From: Plesiocystis pacifica SIR-1
GTDB lineage: Bacteria; Myxococcota_A; Polyangia; Nannocystales; Nannocystaceae
DNA length: 64,000 nucleotides
Assembly: GCF_000170895.1 (NCBI RefSeq)
Contig: NZ_ABCS01000006.1
Coordinates: 62,001-126,000, forward strand
Reading direction: 5' to 3'
Shown here: one piece after another, positions 32,811 through 40,942 of the stretch
How positions within the stretch are numbered: the first letter of the stretch is position 1
Layout: each line of letters begins with the position of its first letter
Notes under the pieces: model-generated
What the model was told of the DNA's origin: nothing
The model's input: the letters and a program-made list of their open reading frames with translations, nothing else
The model's database searches: none
Position numbers and translations under genes: made by a program

Positions 32811-34733
32811 CTAAAGGTCAGAGCGAACGTCCGTCGCAGCGTCATCAGCGCTCACGCGCAGGTGGACGAGCCACTGGTTGCTCGTCTGCGGGCCCACGCG
32901 ATGGGCCTCGACGGTCTCGAGGCCGAAGCCCTCGACAAAGGCGGCGAGCACCCGCTCGGCGTCGGCGAGGGTGTCGTTGCGGTAGTGCTCGAGGGCCGAG
33001 TCCGAGCCCTCGGCCTGGTGGGTCTGGCGGCGCGTCCGGCCCAGGCCAAAGGCGACGTTGTCGACGATGGTCAGGGTCCCGCCGGGGCGGATCCGGGGCA
33101 AGAGGGCGCCGAGCACCGCGGCGGGATCGCGCAAGTGATTCCACGACCGCAGGATCAGCACATGGTCAAAGCGCCGCTGCGCCGGCAGGTCGAGCGCTTC
33201 GCCGCCGGTGCAGGCCAGCTCGGCCCACGGCCAGCGCTGGCGCAGGCGGGCGATCGCGTCCGCGTCGGGGTCCACGCCGAGGTAGGCGATCGCGCCCGAC
33301 TCGGCGAGGGGGCCGAGCAGGTCGGCGTAGGGCCCCTCGCCGCAGCCGAGATCCAGGACCTCCCCGCGCAGCCCACCCACGAGCCGGCGCAGCACGGCGT
33401 CGTCGCGGCTGAACACGTCCTCCAGCAGCGGCTCGAACAGCCCGGTGCACTGCTCGCGGTCGGGGCATTCGGCGCACGCCGGGCTGCGCACGAGCTGCAC
33501 GAGATCCCGGGCGAAGTCGTCGGGCGCGTCCTTTTTGGACACGTCCATGTAGACCTGCCCGAGGGTGTGCTTGAGCTCGGCGATCTCGTCGTCCGAGAAG
33601 TCCCGGGAGTCCGCGCGGAATCGGGCCAGGCGCGGGCCGTTGCGCACGAAGAGCTCGCGGCCGCGGTCCCAGGGCGTCACCCCCAAGGAGGTGCGCAGCG
33701 GGCAGGCCTGGTGATCGGCGATGGTCTCGGGCGCGGGGTAGAGCTGCTCGAGGCGGTAGTTGAAGGAGTTCGAGCGCGGCCGGTCCTTCTTGGGGTGCAG
33801 CTCCGTGGCTCCGAATACCTCGTGGTACCCGCGGTAGAGCCCGGGGCAGGGCCCGCTCAAGCTGCACCCGCGACAGCGCGGATCCTGCAGCTTGTTGAGG
33901 TCGTCGACGGGGAAGTAGTCGGGCTCGCCGACCTCGATCATCGTCCGGTAGGTGTGCGTCTTGAGGTCGTCGAAGCGATCCTCGTAGCCCGGCATCAGGC
34001 ACAGCGGGATGGCCCCGTGGGTGAAGTGGGGCCCCGGCGTGCCGGCCTCGCGGACCTTCCCCTCGCCGTAGTCGATGGCCTCCATGACCCGCGCGGCGAC
34101 GTCCTCGACCCGCGGCATCAGGTGGTTGAAGAGCTTGTCCCCGCCGCCCTTGGGCTCGACCATGGAGAACTTCACGGTCAGGTCGGTGTAGGGCAGCAGC
34201 GCGTCGACCAGGCCCCTGAGGTGGTTGAGGTTGTGCTTGGTGATGACGCAGTTGACGGAGAAGTCGATGCCCTTGCCCGAGAGGTTCTGGACCGCCTCGA
34301 AGGCCGCATCGAAGGCGTCGCTGCGGACCATCAGGTTGTGGATCTTCCGGGTCCCGCCGTGCAGCGACAGGTACACGTAGCGCAGCCGCCTCGCGATCAG
34401 CTTCTCGACCACCTCGGGGTAGGCCAGCATCTGGCCGTTGGTCACCAGGCCGAAGTCCATGTCGAGGTCGGCGACCATCGTGGCCCAGTGCACGAGCTCC
34501 GGGCGGATCGTCGGCTCGCCGCCGGACAGCACGACCATGTCGTGGCCGAGCTCCTTGGCGCGCCGGATCTTGCGGTCGACCTCGGCCGTCGAGCCCTGGA
34601 TGTGGCGGACCTCGAGGGTGTGGCAGAACGAGCAGTGCTCGTTGCACGCGTAGCCCACCTTGATCAGCGCCTTGGTCCCGGTCGAGCCTCGCAGAGGCAC
34701 CGGCGACTGCACACTCGCTCGGGTCTCCGTCAC
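32811..34733 (-). CDS. radical-SAM / class I methyltransferase fusion protein
   Basis: A 640-residue two-enzyme protein. The first two-thirds is a radical-SAM domain with CNEHCSFC (Cys30, Cys34, Cys37) and VVLSGGEPTIRPEL, and a Twitch/SPASM-like cluster CRGCSLSGPCPGLYRGYHEV, then a second Cys set CAECPDREQC. The last about 190 residues form a class I SAM methyltransferase: VLDLGCGEGPYADLLG (motif I), LGVDPDADAIARL and RIRPGGTLTIVDNVAFGLG. The GTG at 34733 is chosen because upstream codons are Arg/Pro-rich and lack family resemblance. It is divergent from the Tat-protein gene and upstream of the HxsD/HxsB genes. A sequential role (radical step, then methylation) on the same RiPP is plausible but unproven. 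Confidence 0.85.
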   Translation of the reverse strand: MTETRASVQSPVPLRGSTGTKALIKVGYACNEHCSFCHTLEVRHIQGSTAEVDRKIRRAKELGHDMVVLSGGEPTIRPELVHWATMVADLDMDFGLVTNGQMLAYPEVVEKLIARRLRYVYLSLHGGTRKIHNLMVRSDAFDAAFEAVQNLSGKGIDFSVNCVITKHNLNHLRGLVDALLPYTDLTVKFSMVEPKGGGDKLFNHLMPRVEDVAARVMEAIDYGEGKVREAGTPGPHFTHGAIPLCLMPGYEDRFDDLKTHTYRTMIEVGEPDYFPVDDLNKLQDPRCRGCSLSGPCPGLYRGYHEVFGATELHPKKDRPRSNSFNYRLEQLYPAPETIADHQACPLRTSLGVTPWDRGRELFVRNGPRLARFRADSRDFSDDEIAELKHTLGQVYMDVSKKDAPDDFARDLVQLVRSPACAECPDREQCTGLFEPLLEDVFSRDDAVLRRLVGGLRGEVLDLGCGEGPYADLLGPLAESGAIAYLGVDPDADAIARLRQRWPWAELACTGGEALDLPAQRRFDHVLILRSWNHLRDPAAVLGALLPRIRPGGTLTIVDNVAFGLGRTRRQTHQAEGSDSALEHYRNDTLADAERVLAAFVEGFGLETVEAHRVGPQTSNQWLVHLRVSADDAATDVRSDL

Positions 34734-35165
34734 GTCCGCGCAGTCTATCAGCTGGTCATCGACGCGCCCGGGGTCGCCCCCCTCGAAGCGCCAGGGTTGG
34801 CGTGACGAGGGCCCCGCCCCGCCCTCGACTTGCATCCAGGTTGGGACAGCCCCACCTCGACGCTGGGCGATCTCCATTCAGCGTCCGCGGCCAGGGGCGG
34901 TGTGATCCCCGCACTCTTCGAGGGTCGCCCTCGCCCGTCCCATTCGTGGACCAGAGACCCGATTCGTGCCTGAGTGGAGGCCTCTGAAAGACTGGCGGTG
35001 GAAACGGAGCGGTGCTGCGCCGCGGGGTCCGCGATCCTGAGCTCGAAGCGCACGCCACAAGCCCCGTCGGGCGCGCCAAAAAAGCCTCACGAAGAGGCCC
35101 CAGCACGGGAACTTCGCTTGACGCGAGGGCGGTATGCGGGCTAGCGTCGATTCCGCTGGAGTCCC
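34734..35165. other. divergent intergenic region between two radical-SAM units
   Basis: About 430 bases separate the GTG of the minus-strand fusion gene from the ATG of the plus-strand Tat-protein gene. No gene of convincing composition lies here; open frames are GC-driven. It must hold promoters for both directions. A candidate for the plus strand is given separately. Confidence 0.5.
35118..35146 (+). promoter_or_regulatory. candidate sigma-70-like promoter for Tat-protein gene
   Basis: TTGACG at 35118-35123 and a weak -10 CTAGCG at 35141-35146 are separated by 17 bases, 20 bases before the ATG at 35166. A GGAG ribosome-binding site lies five bases before that ATG. The -35 is good, the -10 poor, so this is only a candidate. 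Confidence 0.3.
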
Positions 35166-35756
35166 ATGTCCTACGAGCAGTCGACCCCTTCGCGTAACTT
35201 GATTGGCCGTCGCCAGGCCCTCTGCACTTTTGCTGGCATCGCCACCGCCGTCGCTGGTGTTGGCCTGTTCGGAATCGGTACGGCCCACGCCGCCGAGACG
35301 ACCACCGAGCTCCCGAGCTCGGACACCGTCACGGCTCAGGCCGCCAACGAGCAAGCCGAGGCCCTCGCGGCCGAGCAGCGTGATCTCGCCGTGGCCCAGG
35401 CTCTGGTCCCCGCCGGGCTCAACGTCGGCAAGTGGTCCGTCGAGTCCGTCCACGCCCCGCGCTACGGAAGCATGGCCGTCGTCATGCGCACCCCCTCCGG
35501 CGAGGCCTTCCAGGTCGACGTCCTTCGCCGTGACCCGGCCATGGCTGGCATCGCCGAGACCGAGCACTTCAGCCTGTTCGTCGCCAACAGCGGCGACGGC
35601 TCGAAGGCCACCGACGAGATGCAAGCTCGCGGCGCCATGGTCCTCGCGCACCAGCTCCGCTTCACCGAGCGCAGCGGCACGCCCATCCCCGAGCTGCTGA
35701 CCTTCCGCCAGCGCGCGAACCGTCACCCCCGTGGCGAGTTCAGCGTCCTCGGCTGA
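35166..35756 (+). CDS. Tat-signal exported protein next to RiPP genes
   Basis: A 196-residue protein whose N-terminus has a twin-arginine signal (SRNLIGRRQALCTFAGI, Arg15-Arg16), a hydrophobic stretch and a likely cleavage site AHA|AE at residue 42/43. The mature part starts with an Ala/Glu/Gln-rich segment, then a compact alpha/beta domain (VESVHAPRYGSMAVVMRTPS, FQVDVLRRDPAMAG, ETEHFSLFVAN), and ends in ANRHPRGEFSVLG. I do not know its family. It is separated from the next radical-SAM gene by an intrinsic terminator, the arrangement often seen for an abundant precursor followed by its modifying enzymes. It could be a substrate or an accessory of the radical-SAM/HExxH pair; this is inference. 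Confidence 0.75.
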   Translation: MSYEQSTPSRNLIGRRQALCTFAGIATAVAGVGLFGIGTAHAAETTTELPSSDTVTAQAANEQAEALAAEQRDLAVAQALVPAGLNVGKWSVESVHAPRYGSMAVVMRTPSGEAFQVDVLRRDPAMAGIAETEHFSLFVANSGDGSKATDEMQARGAMVLAHQLRFTERSGTPIPELLTFRQRANRHPRGEFSVLG

Positions 35757-35820
35757 AGCCCAAACTCTGGGGCTTCGCCCCCCCCCCGCCGGCTCCCTCC
35801 CTACCAGGGATCCAACTCCG

Positions 35821-35844
35821 ACCCCGCTTCCAGCCGGGGTTTTT
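35821..35844 (+). terminator. intrinsic terminator between Tat-protein and radical-SAM genes
   Basis: ACCCCG pairs with CGGGGT around loop CTTCCAGC and is followed by a run of five T (35840-35844). It lies 64 bases after the stop of the Tat-protein gene and eight bases before the GTG of the next gene. Most transcripts should stop here, so downstream enzymes would be made at a lower level by read-through. Confidence 0.75.
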
Positions 35845-35852
35845 GAATTCGA

Positions 35853-36899
35853 GTGACCGTGAACGCCCGCGCGACCTGGCGACTGACCACGAACTGCGAC
35901 AACGCCTGCGTCTTTTGTGCTCAGGCGGCGCCCGACTCCGACTCTGACCCCCCCGGCTCCGGGTCTGACTCTGGCTCTGGCGACCTCCCCTCGCGCGAGG
36001 CCCTCGCCGAGCTGCGCGCGGGCGGAGCCGAAGGCCTGAGCTTCATCGGCGGTGAGCCGGCCGCCGTCGACGGCCTCGTCGACGCGGTCGCCCTGGCTCG
36101 GGAGCTCGGCTTCACCGCCGTCGGCCTGCAGACCAACGCCCGCGCCCTGACCCGCGACCGCGCCCGCTTCGACGCGCTGGTCCAGGCGGGGCTCAGCGAT
36201 CTGCACCTGTCGATCCACGCCGACACCGCGGCGGCGCACGACTACCACACCGGGCGAGCCGGCAGCTTCGAGGCCAACCTCCGCGTCCTCGACTGGTCGA
36301 CCCGCGCGGGCCTGACCGCCGTCGTCACCACCGTGATCACGCGCTCCAACTTCCGCGGCCTGGCCAAGCTGCCCAACTTCCTCAAGGCCCGCGGCGTCGC
36401 GGGCTGGCTGCTCGAGGTGGTCCGCCCCTACGGCCGCGCGTGCACGGGCTTCGCTCGGGTCATCCCGCGCTTTGGCATGGCCCTGCCCTACGCCCTGCAC
36501 GCCCTCGAGCTCAGCCGCCGCTGCGATCTGTCGGCGTGGATCCGCGGCGCCCCGCTGTGCGCCCTCGGGCCCTTCGCCCGCCAGGCCCTGCCCGAGACCC
36601 CGCGCAACTACTCGGACACGCGCTGCGCCGAGTGTGCCGCCAAGCCCAGCTGCGCGGGCGTCGACCCCAACTACCTCGAGGTCTTCGGCGACAGCGAGCT
36701 GCGCCCGCGCAAGGCCCCCAAGGCCGCGCCCTTCGACGCCGGCCGCCAGCAGCTCATGACCCTGTTCGTCGGGGTCGGCGAGCTCGTCGACGCGCCCGTG
36801 ATCCTCAGCTCCACGCCGCCGGCGACCGAGGCGGAGGCCAAGTCCGAAGACGGCGAGTCTGACAAGCGGCGGCTCCCCGTGCTGCAGAGCAAGTCATGA
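35853..36899 (+). CDS. radical-SAM protein with C-terminal RLPVL tail
   Basis: A 348-residue radical-SAM enzyme. The cluster motif is CDNACVFC (Cys15, Cys19, Cys22), followed by an unusual Asp/Ser/Gly-rich insertion of about 25 residues, then LSFIGGEPAAVDGL with GGEP. The C-terminal auxiliary cluster is CAECAAKPSCAGVDPNYLEV, also present in the radical-SAM gene at 40007 and similar to the fusion protein at 32811. The last 10 residues, RRLPVLQSKS, share RLPVL with two other radical-SAM proteins of the window. The stop overlaps the start of the HExxH gene as ATGA. The gene starts just after an intrinsic terminator. A GTG six bases further on is another possible start. Confidence 0.85.
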   Translation: MTVNARATWRLTTNCDNACVFCAQAAPDSDSDPPGSGSDSGSGDLPSREALAELRAGGAEGLSFIGGEPAAVDGLVDAVALARELGFTAVGLQTNARALTRDRARFDALVQAGLSDLHLSIHADTAAAHDYHTGRAGSFEANLRVLDWSTRAGLTAVVTTVITRSNFRGLAKLPNFLKARGVAGWLLEVVRPYGRACTGFARVIPRFGMALPYALHALELSRRCDLSAWIRGAPLCALGPFARQALPETPRNYSDTRCAECAAKPSCAGVDPNYLEVFGDSELRPRKAPKAAPFDAGRQQLMTLFVGVGELVDAPVILSSTPPATEAEAKSEDGESDKRRLPVLQSKS

Positions 36900-38104
36900 A
36901 GGCCCTCGCCATCGCCCCGCCTCGCGACATCACGATCCCCGAGGCGAACTCGACCACCGCGCGGACCATCCTGTCCCAGGCGATGCGCCGCTCGATCCAG
37001 GACCTGATCCGCCTGGTCGCCAGCGGCCGCGACCCGGTGCTGCGCAGCTTCAAGCCCACGCTCCAGCGGCTGCTCCGCGAAGCCCCGGGGCCTCTGGCCA
37101 GCGCCCTGCGCAGCCCCACCGTCGGCGGCCTGCTTCGCTGCCTGCGTCGCGGCGTCCCCCAGCTGAGCTTCAGCGCCGGCGTCAGCGAGCTGGTCGCGAC
37201 CTTGCTGACCGACCTGGCCACGCGCCACGCCCTGCCCGAGCGCGTCTCCCTCGAGCGTCCGCCCCGGCGCATCGTCAGCCTGCCCGGCCGGCGCGTGCTC
37301 GAGGTCCCCGCCGGCACGCGCCGCGTCGACTTCGAAAATGGCCGCGCGCGCTTCGTGGTCGGGCTGGGCCCGAGCGGCGAGGCGCACACCGTCCGCCTCG
37401 ATGACCCGCCCGACGAAGCGGCCCCGACGATCTACGAGCCGATCGCCGGCGACATCGTCCTCGCCCTCGTCGACAACAACCCCATCGCCATGGCCGAGGC
37501 CCACCCCGACAAGCAGGGCAACGCCATCGACCTCGGCGAGCGCTCGGCTCGCGAGTGGGCCGACACCCTCGCCGAGGCCCTGGCGCTCATCGGGCGCTAC
37601 CTCCCGGAGCTCCGCGCCGAGATCGACCTCTACATCCACCAGATCGTGCCCGTGGGCTACGACCCGCGAAAGCACCTCTCGGCCTCCTATCAGGAGATCA
37701 TCGGCACGATCTACATGACCTTGCACCCCAACTCGATGACGATGGTCGAGGCGACCATCCACGAGTTCCAGCACAACAAGCTGCACGCCCTGCTCGAGCT
37801 CGACCCGCTGCTGCACAACGCCTTCTCGCCGCTCTACGCCTCGCCCGTGCGCCCCGATCCGCGCCCGCTGCAGGGCGTGCTGTTGGCGGTCCACGCCTTC
37901 CAGCCCGTCGCGCGCCTGTACCAGCGCATGCGCGAGGCCGGCGAGTCGATCTGCGACCACCCCGACTTCCAGCGGCGCTACGGCCAGGTCATCGACGGCA
38001 ACCATGAGGGCGCGACGGTCTTGCTCGAGAACGCCGAGCCCACGCCGATCGGCGCGTCGGTGCTCGACGAGATTCGGCGCTGGGACACGCACGCCTGGCA
38101 GTAG
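36896..38104 (+). CDS. HExxH-motif putative peptide hydroxylase (aKG-HExxH type)
   Basis: A 402-residue protein with no signal or membrane segment. The motif TIHEFQHNKLHALLELDPLL (around residue 295) gives His-Glu-x-x-His in a helix followed by the LLELDPLL extension typical of the RiPP-associated HExxH family (TIGR04267), whose members have been renamed as alpha-ketoglutarate-dependent peptide beta-hydroxylases. Other conserved parts are YEPIAGDIVLALVDNNPIAM, SASYQEIIGTIYMTLHPNSM and GVLLAVHAFQPVARLYQRM. In that family the HExxH residues bind iron rather than act as a protease. It overlaps the preceding radical-SAM gene and ends before a bidirectional terminator. A substrate-modifying role together with the radical-SAM enzyme is inferred. 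Confidence 0.82.
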   Translation: MKALAIAPPRDITIPEANSTTARTILSQAMRRSIQDLIRLVASGRDPVLRSFKPTLQRLLREAPGPLASALRSPTVGGLLRCLRRGVPQLSFSAGVSELVATLLTDLATRHALPERVSLERPPRRIVSLPGRRVLEVPAGTRRVDFENGRARFVVGLGPSGEAHTVRLDDPPDEAAPTIYEPIAGDIVLALVDNNPIAMAEAHPDKQGNAIDLGERSAREWADTLAEALALIGRYLPELRAEIDLYIHQIVPVGYDPRKHLSASYQEIIGTIYMTLHPNSMTMVEATIHEFQHNKLHALLELDPLLHNAFSPLYASPVRPDPRPLQGVLLAVHAFQPVARLYQRMREAGESICDHPDFQRRYGQVIDGNHEGATVLLENAEPTPIGASVLDEIRRWDTHAWQ

Positions 38105-38140
38105 CTCGGCAGTCGCCGGGGACCGCGAGCGAACCAACGA

Positions 38141-38170
38141 AGAAGGGCTCCCAAGCGGGAGCCCTCTTCT
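38141..38170. terminator. bidirectional terminator between convergent genes
   Basis: AGGGCTCCC pairs with GGGAGCCCT around loop AAGC; imperfect A/T-rich outer arms extend the stem. It lies between the stops of the plus-strand HExxH gene and the minus-strand MopE-like lipoprotein gene and can serve both. Confidence 0.7.
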
Positions 38171-38188
38171 CGACCGGCAGGTCTGCGC

Positions 38189-39547
38189 TCAGTTGGACTG
38201 ACGCGAGACGGACAGCTGGTAGTTGTTGCAGGTGTTCTCGTTCTGCACGCGGAAGACGCGGATGTAGACCTTGTTGGGCCAGGACACGTCGTCGCTGTAG
38301 AAGGCCGGGACCGGCATGTCGATCGGTGCGGTGTGGTTGTCGAAGAACCACCACTCGGTGGTGGGAGGCGCACCGGCGCCGAAGGCCGTGGCGAGGCCGT
38401 TTTGGAAGGCCACCGCCTGGCACGAGTGGTAGACCTCGAAGCGGTAGTCGTTGCCGTCGTTCTGGGCGAAGTCGACCTGGATGCTGCCCGTGTTGGGGCG
38501 GGTGCCGATGGCGTCGTTCTCGGGGAACTCGACCCAGTACCAGTCCTCGCGCAGCGCCCCGACGCCGTTGTCGAGCTCGGGGATGGTGCCGACCGGGAGG
38601 CCGTTGAGCTGCTCGCCCTCGGCGACGTCGCCGAGGTCACCCTGCGGGGCGTCGGAGCAAGCGGCGAGGGACTCGGTCCGCGAGGTGCCTTCGCACTCGC
38701 AGCCGTCGCCGACGACGCCGTTGAGGTCGAAGAACTGCTCGGTGCACTGCGCGATGACGCAGCCGTCCTCGCCGGGGGCGGGCGGGTCGCACAGCCAGCC
38801 GTTCATCGGGTCGACGTTGGGCGCGTCGACACCCTCGGGCGGGCACATCTCGTCCGGCGGCGCGTTGTCGATCTCGCCCGCGCAGTTCTCCGCGAGGCCG
38901 TTGCAGATCTCCTGCTCGTCGCCGAGGCCGACGACCGGGTTGTCGTCGTCGCAGTCGGGGCCGGGCTTGGCGTCGCCGTACTGGTCGCAGCCGACCCAGG
39001 CGTCGTCCATGTCCTCGTCGACACAGTTGGCGCAGCCGGCCTCGGTGTAGACGTTGAAGTCGTTGTCGTCGCAGTCTTCGCCGGGCTTGTTCTCGTCGAA
39101 GAGGTCACAGCCGACCCACTGACCGTCCCCGTCGGCGTCCATGCAGTTGGCGCAGCCGTCGGGCGTCCAGTTGTTGTAGTCGTTGTCGTCGCAGTCCGGC
39201 CCCATCTCGCAGTTTTCGCCGTAGCCGTCCTGGTCGAGGTCGAGGCACTCCGGCTCACCGGTCTCGGTGGTGGTCGTCGTGGTGTCCGTCGTCCCCTGGG
39301 TCTCGGTACCGTCCTGCTCGCTCGAGTCGGTGGTCGTGTCGTCCGCCGTGGTCGTGTCGTCCGCGGTGGTGTCCATCGTCTCGCCCACCTCGTCGTCCGT
39401 GGTCGTCTCCATCATGGAGTCGTCGCCAGCGGTCGTGTCGGGGTTGAAGGTGGTGGAGGTATCTTCAGTCCCTCCGCTATCGCCACACGCGACGGCGGTC
39501 AGGGCCAAGGAAAGGATGAGGCTGGTAGGGAGTTTGCGAGAAACCAT
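38189..39547 (-). CDS. lipoprotein with MopE-like calcium/metal-binding repeats
   Basis: A 452-residue lipoprotein with lipobox TAVAC (Cys21), followed by a Thr/Asp/Glu-rich linker to about residue 95. It then has at least three Asp/Cys-rich units (DLDQDGYGENCEMGPDCDDN, then similar units with GxDCDDND), like the putative metal-binding domain of MopE and the thrombospondin-type-3-like repeats of myxobacterial surface proteins; they bind calcium or copper. The end (residues 300-450) is a beta-sandwich with RTESLAACSDAPQGDLGD and VEFPENDAIGTRPNTGSI. It is anchored probably in the outer membrane. It has no operon partner; a bidirectional terminator follows it. Confidence 0.85.
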   Translation of the reverse strand: MVSRKLPTSLILSLALTAVACGDSGGTEDTSTTFNPDTTAGDDSMMETTTDDEVGETMDTTADDTTTADDTTTDSSEQDGTETQGTTDTTTTTTETGEPECLDLDQDGYGENCEMGPDCDDNDYNNWTPDGCANCMDADGDGQWVGCDLFDENKPGEDCDDNDFNVYTEAGCANCVDEDMDDAWVGCDQYGDAKPGPDCDDDNPVVGLGDEQEICNGLAENCAGEIDNAPPDEMCPPEGVDAPNVDPMNGWLCDPPAPGEDGCVIAQCTEQFFDLNGVVGDGCECEGTSRTESLAACSDAPQGDLGDVAEGEQLNGLPVGTIPELDNGVGALREDWYWVEFPENDAIGTRPNTGSIQVDFAQNDGNDYRFEVYHSCQAVAFQNGLATAFGAGAPPTTEWWFFDNHTAPIDMPVPAFYSDDVSWPNKVYIRVFRVQNENTCNNYQLSVSRQSN

Positions 39548-40006
39548 GAGGACCGACTTCCAGTCAACCGAAAGACTGCGCTAGTCATACCAGAAACTCG
39601 GCCTGCGTAGGAGTTCGATCGTCGATCGAATGCGACTCTCCATGAACACGTGTGCGACCTTCGCGCAACGCCATCCCGCGCATCCTCCACACTGCGCATA
39701 CTGGCGCCTTCGCTCCCACTCGGCCTCGCTCCAGGGCTCTGCGACCGCTCTGCGCCCCACTTCGGCTTCAGTTTCCAAGCCGCGAGCGATGCAGTTCCGC
39801 ACCTGAGACGACTCGCTCGGACAGCGCCGCGCCCAAGACTCTCAAACCCACCTCTCCCCACCCTCCAAGCCCCATCCGGGCCGTGGATTCCTTCGGGATT
39901 CGCGGTTGAGCTCGATTCGACTCGAGCGCGCGCATCGAGATCCCCCGCCTGGCCCCCAGTACCCTCCCAACCTCGGAGCGAGGTTCGACTGCGCTCCCAC
40001 ACCTCC
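39548..40006. other. divergent intergenic region, no gene seen
   Basis: About 460 bases between the minus-strand lipoprotein start and the plus-strand radical-SAM start. The part nearest the lipoprotein gene (39548-39660) is less GC-rich and may hold its promoter. A long in-frame extension of the radical-SAM gene through this gap is Ser/Arg/Pro-rich and has no family resemblance, so it was not called. Confidence 0.45.
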
Positions 40007-40942
40007 ATGCCTGGCCTCCTCGACGTCATCCTCGGCTACGACTGCAACCTAGCCTGTGATTACTGCACGATCACGCCGGCCATGCGCGCCCGCGCCCTGT
40101 CCCCCGAGGCGGTCGTCGCAGCGATGCGCGAGGGTCGGAGGCTCGACTACGACCGCGTCGCGTTCACGGGCGGCGAGCCGACCATTCGACGCGATCTCCT
40201 CGGGCTCGTCCGCGCCTCTCGCAAGCTCGGCTACGGCGACGTGAAGATCCAGAGCAACGCCTTGCTGTTCACCGAGGCCAACGTCGCGCGCCTCGTCGCC
40301 GCCGGGACCAGCCGCTTCCACATCTCGATCCACACCCACCTCGAGCCGGCCTACGACGCCCTGGTCCGCCGCGCCGACTCCTTCGCCATGATGGAGGCCG
40401 GCCTGCGCCAGGCCGTGGCCTCGGGGGTGCACGTCGTCGTCGACATGATCGTCAAGACCGACACCTACCCGCGGCTGCCGGCGGCCATCGACTGGGTCGC
40501 CGATCGTGGCGTGCCCGAGGTCCACCTGTGGTTCGTGTCGCTGACCGACGGCAACACCGACAACGTCGAGAGCCTGCCGCCCATGACCACGGCCGTGCCC
40601 AGCATGCGCGCGGCCATGGCCCGGGGCCGCGAGCGGGGCGTCGAGGTCAAGTCCCTCCACGTACCCCGCTGCCTGCTCGGCGAAGACTGGCGCCACGCCT
40701 GGGACCCCGGCTCCCAGCGCGTCATGGTCGTGACCCCCGAGGCGACCTTCGAGCTCTCCCAGAGCCGCCTCGCCGGCCAGGGACAGGTGCCCGCGTGCGA
40801 GGGCTGCGAGTTCGAGAGCTTCTGCCCGGGGCTGCGCAACGACTACCTCGAGGCCTTCGGCGACGCCGAGGTGGCTCGGGTTCGCGGGCGAGAGCCCAGC
40901 GCCACCGGCAAGCTCCGCCTGCCCGTGCTCGCGCGGGCCTAG
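40007..40942 (+). CDS. radical-SAM protein with C-terminal KLRLPVL tail
   Basis: A 311-residue radical-SAM enzyme starting at MPGLLDVILGYDCNLACDYC (Cys13, Cys17, Cys20); the GGEP motif is in VAFTGGEPTIRRDL. The C-terminal cluster CEGCEFESFCPGLRNDYLEA is almost the same as those in the genes at 32811 and 35853. The protein ends GKLRLPVLARA, with the LRLPVL tail shared by two other radical-SAM proteins here. The ATG was chosen because the family starts at this point. It is a single gene, converging on a putative envelope protein gene with stops seven bases apart in one palindrome. Substrate unknown; may act with other genes of the island. Confidence 0.85.
   Translation: MPGLLDVILGYDCNLACDYCTITPAMRARALSPEAVVAAMREGRRLDYDRVAFTGGEPTIRRDLLGLVRASRKLGYGDVKIQSNALLFTEANVARLVAAGTSRFHISIHTHLEPAYDALVRRADSFAMMEAGLRQAVASGVHVVVDMIVKTDTYPRLPAAIDWVADRGVPEVHLWFVSLTDGNTDNVESLPPMTTAVPSMRAAMARGRERGVEVKSLHVPRCLLGEDWRHAWDPGSQRVMVVTPEATFELSQSRLAGQGQVPACEGCEFESFCPGLRNDYLEAFGDAEVARVRGREPSATGKLRLPVLARA

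Noticed and set aside
32811..34733. HxsC assignment for the radical-SAM/methyltransferase fusion
   Set aside because: The architecture and length do not fit HxsC as I know it, and the methyltransferase domain is foreign to that family.
36896..38104. Zinc protease call for the HExxH gene
   Set aside because: No signal peptide, and the motif context matches the RiPP-associated HExxH family rather than gluzincins or metzincins.
39650..40006. N-terminal extension of the radical-SAM gene by about 119 residues
   Set aside because: Ser/Arg/Pro-rich with no family resemblance; radical-SAM Cys motif is expected near the start, as with ATG at 40007.
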